Position numbers and translations under genes: made by a program. Shown piece after piece: positions 1 through 12,900 of a DNA stretch of 64,000 nucleotides; positions within the stretch are counted from its first letter, which is position 1; each line of letters opens with the position of its first letter. Below the pieces are notes generated by a model. The model did no database searches and was not told the DNA's origin. It saw only the letters and a program-made list of their open reading frames with translations. Source of the DNA: Amphiura filiformis (Eukaryota > Echinodermata > Ophiuroidea > Amphilepidida > Amphiuridae); NCBI RefSeq assembly GCF_039555335.1, contig NC_092629.1, forward strand, positions 35,217,537 to 35,281,536, written 5' to 3'.

Positions 1-181
1 AGTCCAATGGAGTCAAAACAATGAAACCAACTACACCCTTGTCGATTATTTATTTACCACCAAGCCTGGCATCGGATGGGTATTCGGCACGGCCAATGTA
101 ACCGGATGGGCTCTACTGTTTGTACTAGCTGTCATTGTATTGTGTTCAACTCCGTGTATCAGAAGAAAAGGATACTTTCAG
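1..181 (+). CDS. NOX5: NOX5 exon (partial at left edge): late transmembrane segment
   Basis: Open in frame from base 2 for 60 codons to the donor GTATTG at 182. It encodes an extracytoplasmic stretch with three N-glycosylation sequons (NET, NYT, NVT), a hydrophobic helix (GWALLFVLAVIVLCS) and then CIRRKGYFQ at the membrane exit. It ends in phase 0, matching the next exon. Whether an acceptor lies just left of base 1 cannot be seen. The 411-nt open frame in another register over this DNA is a shadow. Confidence 0.9.
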
Positions 182-963
182 GTATTGGGGCCATTCCATT
201 TGAAATCCATACGCCTCCTATAGTAGCTCGTTCACGTAGCGGTTTCGTTGTCCCACTGGCCTACTTACCGCTACGTATAATAGTAGTGGCGAATTCCGGG
301 GCAGAGCCGTGGGTGTTTACGTGCTTCTTCTTCTTCTTTGTTGATACTGTCCAACACCCTTTTTATTTCAAAAGAGTCAACCGGACAGGACTGTGCGCAT
401 GTGGTTTATTTGTTACTTTCTTGCTGTTGTTGATTTGTAGTATTCTTTCACCGCCTCTGAGAAGTTTTCCTTGTCCGGGATTGTAGTTAAGTTGCTGGGT
501 AAAGAGTTCCAGTCCACCAAAGTTCTGGGAATAAAACTGTACTTAAAACAGTCTTTATTGGTGGCGATAGGGATAAAATTGTTTGCTGTTGTTGATGTGT
601 GCCTTAAATTCCGTGTGCGCAACCGATTTATTCGAAACCTCATGCTCACCTCCTGCCTTGCTCCAGTAGTTATTTCATATATTTTTATAAGTCATCCATG
701 GCATTTAAAGAAAGTAATTCCTCTTAGAAGCAGAAATTTAAGTTATATTAGCTCGGTTATATCTTGCACTGTCACGTACGATCAATTTTGTGAAATCATT
801 TCCTGGTTTTGAGTTTAGGGTTGGGCGATATCGCAAAAAGATCGTACATGCTTGTTTTTTGGGTTTTTTAGCTGATTAAATTGAAATAGCAGTGATGTAG
901 TAATGTAAATGAATTATTTCTTGGGATAGGTATTCACATTTTATCATGTATAAATATTTACTG

Positions 964-997
<34 letters not shown>

Positions 998-3900
998 ATC
1001 ATATCTTTTTTTTTTTTGTCTTTCAATGTTTATTAGATTTTTATTATGAGAAAAACAATTATCAACAAATTACAATTTAGGCCTATACTAAGTATTTACT
1101 TTTAATTATGTGAATATTTGTGTATTTTCTTTTCTTCTTATTTAATTTTGTTTTCCCATTTTATAAATCTATTTATGAGGAAGCAGTGTTTTTATTACTA
1201 TGATTTATTAACTGTTATTGATTTATGTTTATGTGTTAATTTATTTTGGATTAAATAAATTAGACCAAGTAAAATAAAAAACAAATAATTATGAGCCCCC
1301 CGGGGTAAAATTTCCAAACAGCCCGCCAAAAATTCCCACCCCCCATCTCGGCCTGCCAAAAATCGCTTGCCCCCCCCCTCGGGCCGCCAAAAAAAATCTT
1401 TGCCCCCCCACCCTTTGAACATGCCAAATTTTTGGGATCCCAATTTGTAAACCTTTAAGTCCAGAATTGTGTTGCGAGTGTAGCGAGCAGGAAAATTTGC
1501 ATATTAAAGCGTTTCCGTACTGTTTTCCCCAACTGTTTTTTTCCACAATTTTCAGACCTCCCCAGGGCTCATAATTGTTGCACAGCCCCTTATTTTGTTA
1601 TTTTGAGAGTTAGATCCCCTCATCAGGCCCGTACGCAGGATTTCATTTTGGGGGGGTGCTGATTTTGAAAAAGTGGATTTTTTTCCAAGGCGGGGGTGGG
1701 GGCGATTTTGTACAGAGTACATGTACCATAGATGACATTAAACAAATTATGGGTAATGTGCTATCTCCAACTTGAGAGGGGGAACCAGTGGTGTACGATG
1801 CCGGGGGCAGGGGGGAATTGCCCCTTTGCAAAAAATTGCCTATTTGGTACCCCTCCCCTAGTATGCAAGTAAAAAAGAAAAAAAAAGGAGGGAGAGAGAG
1901 GAAAAAGAGAAGAGAGAGGGGGGGGGAGGAGAGGAGGAAAGAGATGTGGGAATCCATATGATATGCAGTACCATACGATTATTATCAATAAGCCTGGAAA
2001 AAATTGATTTTTCATCAAATTTACCCCAACTTTTCATGCATAATCGAGGACAAAATTTTGCCAAAAACAACCACTTTTTTGTGGTTTTCAATGACAAGAA
2101 TTTCAAACACCCCTTTTCAATGACACTTAATATTGACATAAACTTATCGCATTTTCCCAAGTACCCCTTTTATCCAAATTTATCCTCCTATTTTGATGAC
2201 GAAATGCCCCTTTAATGACTTGAACGTGAAATCCATAAGTGTAAATCAAACCAATTTTTAAAGTTGCGGATCAAATCTCGACAGAGAATTCATGCCAAAA
2301 CAACATTTTAATAATTTGACCTCAGATGACCCCTGGTGACCCCCAACTGACCTTACCAAAATATGATTCTAAATGGTGGCTGTATCCACCAAGTTTCATG
2401 CCCATCTGACAGTTTTTACTAATTTGACCTCAGATGACCTCTGCCGACCCCGAAATTACCTTCAAAAAATTTGGCTCTAAATGTTGACTGTACCACCATG
2501 TTTCATGCCCATATGACAATTTTTAATAATTTGACCTCCATTGACCTCTGGTGACCCCGATATGACCTTCAAAAAATTTGGCTCTAAATGTTGGCTGCAC
2601 CCACCAAGTTTCATGCCCATAAGACAGTTTTAATAATCTGACCTCCATTGACCTCTGGTGACCCCGATATGACCTTCAAAAAATTTGGCTCTAAATGTTG
2701 GCTGTACCCACCATGTTTCATGCCCATAAGACAGTTTTTAATAATTTGACCTCTGTTGACCCCTGAAATTACCTTCAAAATATTTGGCTCTAAATGTTGA
2801 CTGTACCACCATGTTTCATGCCCATATGACAGTTTTTAATAATTTGACCTCCAATGACCTCTGGTGACCCCGATATTACCGTCAAAAAATTTGGCTCTAA
2901 ATGTTGACTGTACCCACCATGTTTCATGCCCATAAGACAGTTTTTAATAATTTGACCTCCAATGACCTCTGGTGACCCCGAAATGACCTTCAAAAATTTG
3001 GTTCTAAATGTTGACTGTACTAACCAAGTCTCATTCCCATATGACAGTTTTTACTCATTTGACCTCAGATGACCTCTGGTGACCCGAAAATGACCTCTCA
3101 AAAGTTTGGCTCTAAATGTTGACTCTACACTTCATGCCCATGCATATGATAGTTTTTACTAATTTGACCTCAGATGACCAAAAATTTTTGGCCAAATAAT
3201 AATTGCCCTTGTTAAACAAACTGGGACATCCCCACACCAGACCCCATTTAACATGTGCTTAATATCTGTATCGTCCAAGCATCCTCATCTTCAATGCAAC
3301 GTTCACTATTTATCACATTGGAATTATATTGCATGTTGAAAAATGTAGGCCTAGGGTTGATTTTCTTGACGGCATAACATGCAGGCTTGGACGAGCGCGG
3401 CATAAGAGAATAAATCTTGGAAATCCTGAAATCTGCCAGGTTAGTTATTTAAATCTTTGTTATATAGGTGCTGACAAAATGAACAACTTCCTCAACGTTT
3501 ATAAATTGATTTACTTGGGCAATTAACAGTCTTTTATTCATACTTTATAGTGCATGGTTTATCGTTGAGTGTCTATAGGACAAGAATACACAATTTTTCG
3601 GCCTAGGCCTACATAATTTTTAGCATTTAGTTTAACTTTTTATTAGGCCCTACTTGTCTTTTTAATACGAGCTTTAGGAGAATTAGTTCGACAACAACAC
3701 CCGATTTAATGAGCGTTATATTACCGTTTTAATTACATTTTGGCGGGTTTATATGGTACTATTTGTGCGGATGTTTGGCGCTTTAAATTTTGGACACAAA
3801 ATAGTTCAGTGGTTTTCAATAGTTGTAGGCCTACTTAATATTAAGAGTCCTGCTGCACGCTGTTTTCATAAATAGGCCTAGTTGTGCATAGGCCTAGGGG

Positions 3901-6900
3901 CCCTATATCGCGATAAATATTTTATCTATCAATTCAACTGTATTTCTAATCAGTTAATGGCAGAAAGTCGGGGGAAAAACAACTTCATCATCATGTTAGA
4001 ATTTCGGCACGGACGACTCTTGAAAATTTATATTTTTTCCAAAAGTGACATAATTATTTTTTTTGCAGCACCAAAAAAGAGGGAGGGGAAACCGAATTTT
4101 ATTTTTAGTAGGCCCAATCAGAAAAAAAAAGAAACCCCAAACCAAAAATAGGCCTATCAGTCAAAAAATACCGGTACTTAAGTAACCCTCATAAAAAAAA
4201 AAAAAATAAACAAACTATAGTATATATAAAGAATATAATTATAATAATTACAAAAGGGAATTATCTTAATATTAAAATCATAAGCAATTTTAAATTAAGA
4301 TTAAAAGGAAGAACTTGAGTGGCTATACGTGACTGTGCATGCCTGAGTGGAAATGAAACGAAACATACGATATCGCCCAGGGGTATCCAATTGCAAAATC
4401 CAATCTTCCGCGCATGCGTGATAGCACTAATGTAAAAAATTTTACCGATGAATTTGAACAATTTAGTGCCTGTGATTATCGTTAAAATACTACGGATTTA
4501 GACATAATGAGAGTTTAAAATGTAGCTCTAAATATTCATATGATGAAGGAGACTACATGAGACCGTGGAATAAGCCATCGCAAGTAAGTAAAAGAAAATG
4601 GGGCAATCTGTTTGCAGTGCAATGATCCCGTTAAATCAAATGGTAGTCCTCCTCTGACGATACTAGCGTAGATTGCCTGGCGATCGGAGTGTTATCGTCA
4701 GAGCACCTCGGACTACTCCTATAGATGCATGTCCAAATTTTCTAGCAAATTTGTAATTTTGGTTGCAACTTCGTAGTATTATTGTAAGAGTTTCCGTCGA
4801 TAACTTTTTTCCGTCGACCAAAACTTTAAAAATTTAGTTCTTGAAAACATACTAAACAAGAAATGTCATTAAAAGACAATGCCACGGCTGAAGATCAAGT
4901 TTCATAATTTAGCATTGATAAGTACCTGAAACAGAATCCCCGTATGTATAATTAAGTTGCCTATTAAATTTTCAGCAATTTTGATGATATTTGTCTGAAA
5001 ATTCATATCTCTTAGCATTGTAGCACATCTACTGATCACTTGGTGGTCTTGGTATGGCAGCGCCCATGGGTCACGTGGGTATTAAATTTAGTGCCTTTAA
5101 TACCCTATGGTAACTGTATGTGTGGGAGATTAAAGTCATGTCTTGCATGAATTTCAACTGGAATACGTCCCTTCTTTATACATTATTAACATCGCTATCA
5201 GTATATCAAGGCTCAGGACAACACTGGCTGAACTCCATTAGCTCCCGTGGGTAATGTTATTCATACACAACATTACCTAAGGGAGCTAAAGGAAGTATTA
5301 TACATTTATACCAAATTATTGGCAAATGTTGACAGTTGGTAACACTGTCATGCGGGACATGTGTTGTCATAGTATGGATGAATGTATTTACCGCTTTTTC
5401 AGCTAAAACGATGGTAAAATACCGACTGATTAAGAAATCTTGATAAAAGTAAGGAATAATAAACAATAAGTCATGTAGTACATAACACGACGATGCGCAA
5501 TTAAACATGAAATTAAAATGGAAGCATAACATGAATAGGCAGGTAAACCAGAGAAAAACTCCAAACATATACATGCCTGTGCGGGGACTTGAACCTCAGA
5601 CCCTTTTGCTTGCTCGGCGAACGAGCGCTCTAACCACTGAGCTTCACAGACTGTCAAAGGCTTTTTAATATCAGAAACACTTTGTCCATTTCAGGTATTT
5701 TATTGGACCCACCAACTCGCCTTCATATTTTGGATTCTTTTACTGTTCCACTCGGGCACGTTCTGGATGTGGGCTTTGTTACCAGGAGCTATCTATATCG
5801 TAGAACGAATACTTCGTCTGAAACTTGTGCAACGAGCAAGACATGGAAGAACATACATCAAGAAATCTGTTCTTTTACCAGCTAATGTAAGTGTCAACGC
5901 ATGGTTCATGTGCCAACTGAGGCACGGAAGAAGGGTTTATTGGGGTTATTGTCTTGGTTTTTCTTGTTACAGTTAGGTACGTACGGTGCACACCGTCATC
6001 ATCCCTATATCTTCGTGTTAAAAATTGCCGTGGTAGTACGATAAATCCTCACGTTTTTCAACAACTACGCATGGTGATTTTGAGCTATTTTGTTCGAGAT
6101 AGGCCGTGCGACTCAGGCTATGCATACAATTTGAGATTTTGAGAGCCGGCCACACTGTTTCTATTCTATGTTTTACGATTTTCGCATGATCAGTATATGG
6201 CTGGCCGTAACCGCCACAACGTGGAGCTGCTACGCGTAGCTTACTTTTCGCTTCGCGGAGCTAAATTGACCAATCATGTTAGATCTTTTCATTACGCGGA
6301 GCCAGTTGATGCATCATCGTTCCAGAGAGAGAAAACTCTTGCCAAAATTAATGTTTACTATGTGGATTTTAAATGAATCGAATGTAAATAAACCACAAAC
6401 AGTTGTACAGGATCAATACCATTGTTTGATTAGTGTATAGTCAATGTTACCTTGCATGCATGTGCCATGTGTGTGGCGTGTTTGTTTGTTTGTCTACTGT
6501 GTCAGGCCAGGATCACTGACACCCACGGTACTGATACTGTCATACTATCACGGTGATCATATTGTTGAATGTTGTTGACTTTAAAATAATCATGATGCAG
6601 TCATGTCTACAGTAGAATTCACCACGACCTTTGAAGGACTTAAACCCCATTAAAAGCTATTAAACCAAGATAACACTCAATGAAAACAGCTCAACTATGT
6701 TACATCAGATCTTCTCTGGTTAAATACACACTGCACTTGTGTCTGTTTTACCTGTGCAATGAACAATGAGCTGGTATTATAGTTTCAGTTGGGTGAATGA
6801 TTATAAAGCGAACGCAAGGTAACAATACTGTCTGGGCTTTTGTTTACGAAATGAGACAATAGTCTGCTTATTGTTAACCAGCGTTCTTGAAAATGAGAAG

Positions 6901-9900
6901 CATAATGGTTTGCAGACTTAACACGGTTTAGAAATAATTTGTTCATATTTTTTGGTGTTATCTGTCGTTTACATATCCTTCCTAAAACACAAAAAGTACC
7001 AATATTTCCAAACACCTAAATTAGCTAAAAATTTAGGAAATGTTACAAAACTATATTTTCTAGAATTTCAGAGAATTGACTGGTTATTTTTTTACACAGT
7101 GACGTCATATAGGCAATGGCATAATACTTCTAACATACACTAGGTCACGCGTCAATGGTGAGCGCACTGAGTATTGTGTATAGGAAAACGGGCAGTACCG
7201 TAACTACAGTATGTATGGCCTACTACTAGTATATAAAGTAAATCCGAACTGGTTTGCTGAAGGTCGAATTCCGCAGGCCACGCCGCGCAAGATGTACAAA
7301 TCAGCTCCCGGCGTACACTGCAGATCGCAGAATTGTGTGCATGGTTTACCACCACTCTGCCTAGCTATATAGTTGTGTACAATACTGTATGAGTTTCTTG
7401 TGAGTGCATGTCCATCTTAATAATAAGTCGGTTCGTACTTTTCATAAATTACTTTTTGAATCATAACTATCGTGACCGAGGATATCTTGCAACTACGTGA
7501 AGCTCGTCTGGCAAATTCTTAATGACTAAATTCGCTTCACGTAATGAGTAAGTCGTACTTGATTGGTCAGTTTTACCTCCGAGTAATGAAAAACTCTAAC
7601 ATGATTGGTCAATTTGGCTCCACGGAACAAAAAGTCAGCTACGCGTAGCAGCTCCACGTTGTGGCGGTTGCGGCCTACCATATCAGTATCCCATATGATA
7701 TTTCTATTGTAAGAAAATTTTATTTGTTGTCACGTAAATCACAGGTTTCGTTTAAATGTACTAACTGGAAATTAAATGTACTAATTAGTGAGGACCGGTA
7801 TTTTGCTGTGGATATGTTTAACTGCAATTTGCGGGTAAAAATTTGAAATCCTGGGTAAAAATTGTGATCATATTCAACTCTTTGAGAAATAATAATATAA
7901 AGGAATGTATGTAAAATCCAGCTGCAATACAATGTACATTATTGACACACTATCACGCTCTTTATCTTCGTCAATAATAGAATAATCGATTTCAATCGAA
8001 TTGAATGCATGAGTTTGTAGTTGACTACTGAGCGACCTAAGCGATCGATTGCTAGCCAATCAGATAGAACTCCTTTTCTTGCGTTCAGTGAAATACCACT
8101 CGCCTGTCGCTCACTACCACTCGCCCGTCGCTCACCAACGGAGTATTAAATTTATATTTATCGTATAGGACGTCGACGGTGTGCGGTGCTTCAATAGCTA
8201 CGGGTGGATCTATGTGTTCGGGCAGCTATTGCAGAAAGGACCTTCAATATATTACTTTACAATTAGTGCTAAAAGATGATGTATCTTTTACACTGTCATG
8301 ACTGTGATCAAAAGAGCTTGTGTATAAGTTTAGTACAACCATGTATAGAAAGCCAACTCTGCAAAATTCCAACTTTCATAACAATAATTGTCCAATCCAC
8401 ATGCATACTCGCCATGCATATCCCTCAACTGATTAATTGGTATTATTGATAGAGCATCGGTCTGGATTCCCGAAGGTCCCAATTATATTTTCTTTTTGCT
8501 AAGATTGATGGTTAGAGATCATCTTAATCTGTAATTATTTTCTGAAGGTTTTTGTTTGTCCTGTCCTTACAGGTAACTCATCTGGTCGTTCCTAGGCCAG
8601 CCAATTTTCATTTTCACGCTGGCGAGTATGTTTATATCAACATCCCGGCGATTGCTAGACACGAATGGCATCCATTCACGATCAGTAGTGCACCTGAACA
8701 AAGAGGTAGGTCTCAGATTACGGTAATGTAACCAGCTGTCAACATTTGACATTCAATTGTCCCAGGCGCAGGTTACTTTCTGGAAAGCTGGACTGAACAT
8801 TGTCAAAAATTATGTTGTAACTCATTCCCCATATGGATCAGATTGTCCTTGGCGGTATGACGAATTGATAAACGGGTCATTTTAGGGGCAGAGTAAGAAT
8901 TAAATTCCTTTGGGAAGTAAAGGTGTCGCTAGGATTCACAACATGCTCATATATCAGGGAGGGCACAGTTCTTTAACCCCAATACATTTGTATATTCATT
9001 GAATGACCTTTGACAGTTTGGGTACAAAAACTCATACTCTGCAACTAGAGGTCAAATTTTGCACTATGATTGTCTAATTGATGATATTGAACTATGCCAT
9101 TGGGATGAGGCCATTGTTGTTCATAGTGTGTGAGAAGAATTGCCAAAAACTTATAGGGGCATATAGCGTAATTTTAATTACCTTTTTCACAAAAGTCACA
9201 GTGACTGTACTGGGACAAATGCGCGCGAGAGAAAATCCAATTTGGACGGCAAAGCCTCCAAATCTCATGCATCCAGTAGTACCAGTGTCGATTTATCTTT
9301 TTATCAACTTGCAGAATTCATCACAATACATATCCGCGCTATTGGAAATTGGACCAAGAGACTATATGATTTCTTCAGAGAAAAAGAACTACAAGCAGAA
9401 AATCTCCGGGTTGATCCTTCTTACGACGCATATCAAGCAACAAATCCGATCTTTAAAGGACAAATACTAGAATCTCTAGCAGAAGAGGGGTCGATGTCAC
9501 ACAGCGAAGATGCAAATGCTTCATCGGTGGTAACGAAGAGCACATACGTAGATCTTGAGACTGAAGTTAACAAAGAGAGCATGCGCAAGGAATCACAAAC
9601 AAGCGCTGCTCTCTCAGATTTCAGCGTACCGGGATCTATCACAGAAACAGGTATGATGCTTTTAAGTATTTTAAATGGTAATCTCTAAAGATTTACGCGG
9701 GCGTAAGTCGGGACTTTGTTAGGACTTTATTGACTCGCGCAGAAACAGTTAGTATAGTGAATTTTCAAATGTATTAATCTAATCATCTCATTACGCCGCA
9801 GACCTCAAACAAATCGGTTTTAGTTTTTTTAAACTAAAAACTTATTCATCCATATCATTGCCAGATTAGTTACTCTTAGCATGACACCTGTTACCAACTG

Positions 9901-12900
9901 TCAACATTTGACAACTTATTGCCTAAGACGAAGCTCGAAGGTCACCTTCTGGAAAGCTGGACTGTACAAGATCTTTCTGATTCCCTATCTTTCTGATTCC
10001 CTATCTTCTGGAAAGCTGGACTGTACAAGATTTTTCTGATTCCCTATCTTTGTCGTATATTGGCATTGGTTGTATTACAAACTGGTGAAGTGCGTGGTCA
10101 TTTCAAGGACAGGGAACGAATATTTTCTTTGGGGATTAAAAAGCCAAGATGAATTGCTAAAAACGTAGAGGGACGTGTAGTCTAATGTTATATAGAATAA
10201 CAATTTTGTGTAGTAAGAGTTAGGATATATTTTTGTTTAAAACAGAGCCAACAGATAACATCACATCGGAGACAACCAAAAACGCTTCGGCGGATAACGT
10301 TGATGACAGTACAAAGAAAATACTATTGGAAAAAGATACAAAGGACAATCCTACAAAAGACATCGAGCACAGCATCAATGGTGGTGGCTCCAAGCTACGA
10401 GTTCCACGAGGGACACGCCGTAGAACAAAGCCACTTTCTACAAGTCCTAAGAAGACTACGTCCGTTCCTCTCTTACCGCAGTCTTCCCATGATGCCGTAG
10501 TTATGAAACCAAGAGCGAACAGTGCCGATGGCGATAACAGTAGAACTCCCACAATGCAATCAGCAGGAAGTCAGTCACTAACGAAAGCTTCGATCCTACA
10601 GCATGAATCGAAACGTGCCAAATCAAAGACATTATCTCGTAGGGAGAGCTCGCAGTCCAGTATCAAATCGGCAAGAACTATTGCACCGATGGGTAGGAAG
10701 GTATTAGGAAGAATATCAACTCAACATTCATTAAATATTAGTAATATAGATGAGTTTGGAAACGAAGACACTGGTGTAGAGGTATGTATGTTGTTTTATT
10801 CTTTTCCTCTTCTGATACTGTATCTCCATATTCTTTTCTTCAATAATTATGAAATAGTATAAACTGCGCACAAAAAGTATTACTGCATTTAAGAGGTAAA
10901 ATTGTTGCAAAGTTATAACAAGGCTTCCACAGATGGAAAGGTGTTGTATATATTTTGATGTTTCGTTTTATTACAGGTGTTTTAAACAAGACAATATACC
11001 TGTCAAGCCTGAATAAAAATGACTAATTCAGTTATTCGCCCATAGCACGGTTCCGCGAAATGCGAGGAGAACCTCGATCTGCCAGCATACATGAATGGGA
11101 ACTGGACCAGTGATATAACATTGTGTAAAGTTATGTAATTCTTCCTTTAATGTCTGTTGCTTATTCGAGGGTTGTCTTTGCATATGGCAGAACCGTGCAA
11201 TGGGCGAATATTCCTCAAAAGCGCCTTCCCGCTCCTGTTGAAACAGGCTCATGGCGTGACACTTTAAGAGACTTTCACTGTGCTCTTTATCAGGATTGAA
11301 ACCTTTAGAATGCTATTAGCATGTTATCTTTTGTCGTTCAAATGGCAATAAATTGAAGGAATTACTCCAAGAGAGGTAACAACCAAATTGCTCCATCTAC
11401 ATACGACAGATAAAAATTCAGACACGCATATACGATCATCTTCATTGTATCTTTTTCTAATCATCTATATATTGGTGGTCCCTACGACGTACCGTCACTC
11501 ACTGCTATCTTTTCATTACTTTTCTAATCAGCTATATATAGATGGCCCCTACGGCGCACCGTCGCAGCACATATTTGAAGCCGAGCACGCCGTTCTAATA
11601 GGAGCAGGTATAGGTGTCACACCGTTTGCCTCCATTTTACAGAGTATTCACATGAGATATAAGGCAGCCAGGAATACATGTCCTAGTTGTGGACATGCGT
11701 GGATGGATGGCGATATACCATCTTTATTGCAGTTGAAAAAGGTAACTTTTGGATTCAGATGTTTGTGACAAGATTGCAGGAGTTTTCTAGTCAAAAAATT
11801 GTAAGAGTGACTCAATTTGAAGTATTTCTGCCAATACTCAGAATATGTGACATGATTATAACGATTAACACATAGTGCATAAAAGGCAAACTCCTAAGTG
11901 TTCGAATTGTGTTTAAACTGATACCAATGTATTCCTCTAGTCATATAGATTCAGAAAATGTATGATTGGACCTATTTGGGATGTCATGTATAAACTGACT
12001 CCACACCTAATATGTCACAAACAAACTGCCCCGGACTCTCTTACAGTGTCCCTGATTGGGCATAATATCGTTATGAATTCGGCAGACAGCCGAATCCGTA
12101 TTCGCCTTTTGGTAAATATATGTTACACATGAAGGATCAACGCTTTAGTTATAGAGGGCAGCAACTGTGATCATCGTCGACCGTAATGCGTTGCACCGCT
12201 AGCTAAATATCATGTATGCCGCTCTCTTTGTTCTCCTATCACGCTGATCACCGTTGCTATGTTGCCCCCTATTATCTAAAGCGTCGATCCGTTGTTCGCT
12301 AATTCAAATATAATTCATATGTATTTAAACATGAATTAAAGACACGTACGGATTCGGCTGTTTGCTGAATTCATCAAATAATCATCTGAGTAACCAAAAT
12401 CCAGATAGAGCATTTAGATTGTAACTATTATGATCGGCTGATGGTCATGAGATTAAGTACTGGAAACTTCTAAAATCGGATCATTTTTTTAAATTTCTAT
12501 TTAGGTCGATTTCTTCTGGATCAATCGAGACCAGCGTTCATTTGAGTGGTTCATAAGTCTCCTCAACCAAATTGAGGTGGAACAAGAAGAAATAGCGCCC
12601 TCAGAACGATTCATCACGATGCGTCTGTACATGACGTCAGCATTAGGGAAGAATGATATGAAAGCGATAGGATTACATATGGCGTTGGATTTGATTCATC
12701 AAAAACGACAACGAGATATGATAACAGGGTTAATGACGAAGACAGAGGCTGGTAGACCAGATTGGAATCAGGTGAGGAGCTGTGTTATCAGACAGCAAAA
12801 CCATTACCACTGTGCAGCTTAAAGCCATATTATAGCATTTTCATACAAAATAGATTAGCATTTCTTTGCCATAAAATGTTAGCTTTTACTGTTAGATATA

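Larger units (their letters stand above)
182..5694 (+). other. NOX5 intron with LINE relic, satellite and SINE
   Basis: About 5.5 kb without host exons. It holds a LINE tail (minus strand, 395-660), an ATT microsatellite, an inverted-repeat element (1284-1592), a polypurine tract, the 105-bp satellite (2291-3180), hairpins (4642-4722, 5231-5289) and a SINE (5400-5655, minus). Bases 3181-4640 are AT-rich unique-looking DNA with many TAGGCCTA octamers (near 3348, 3603, 3828, 3874, 3891, 4151); I see no gene there. Bases 181-215 and 5105-5160 carry fragments of the dispersed palindrome described at 29268-29450. Confidence 0.8.

Noticed and set aside
76..486. 136-codon open frame over the first NOX5 exon
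   Set aside because: Wrong frame relative to the conserved NOX5 exon, and it runs through the donor into intron.
9078..9470. 130-codon open frame overlapping a NOX5 exon
   Set aside because: Different frame from the conserved FITIHIRAIGNW sequence; crosses the acceptor.
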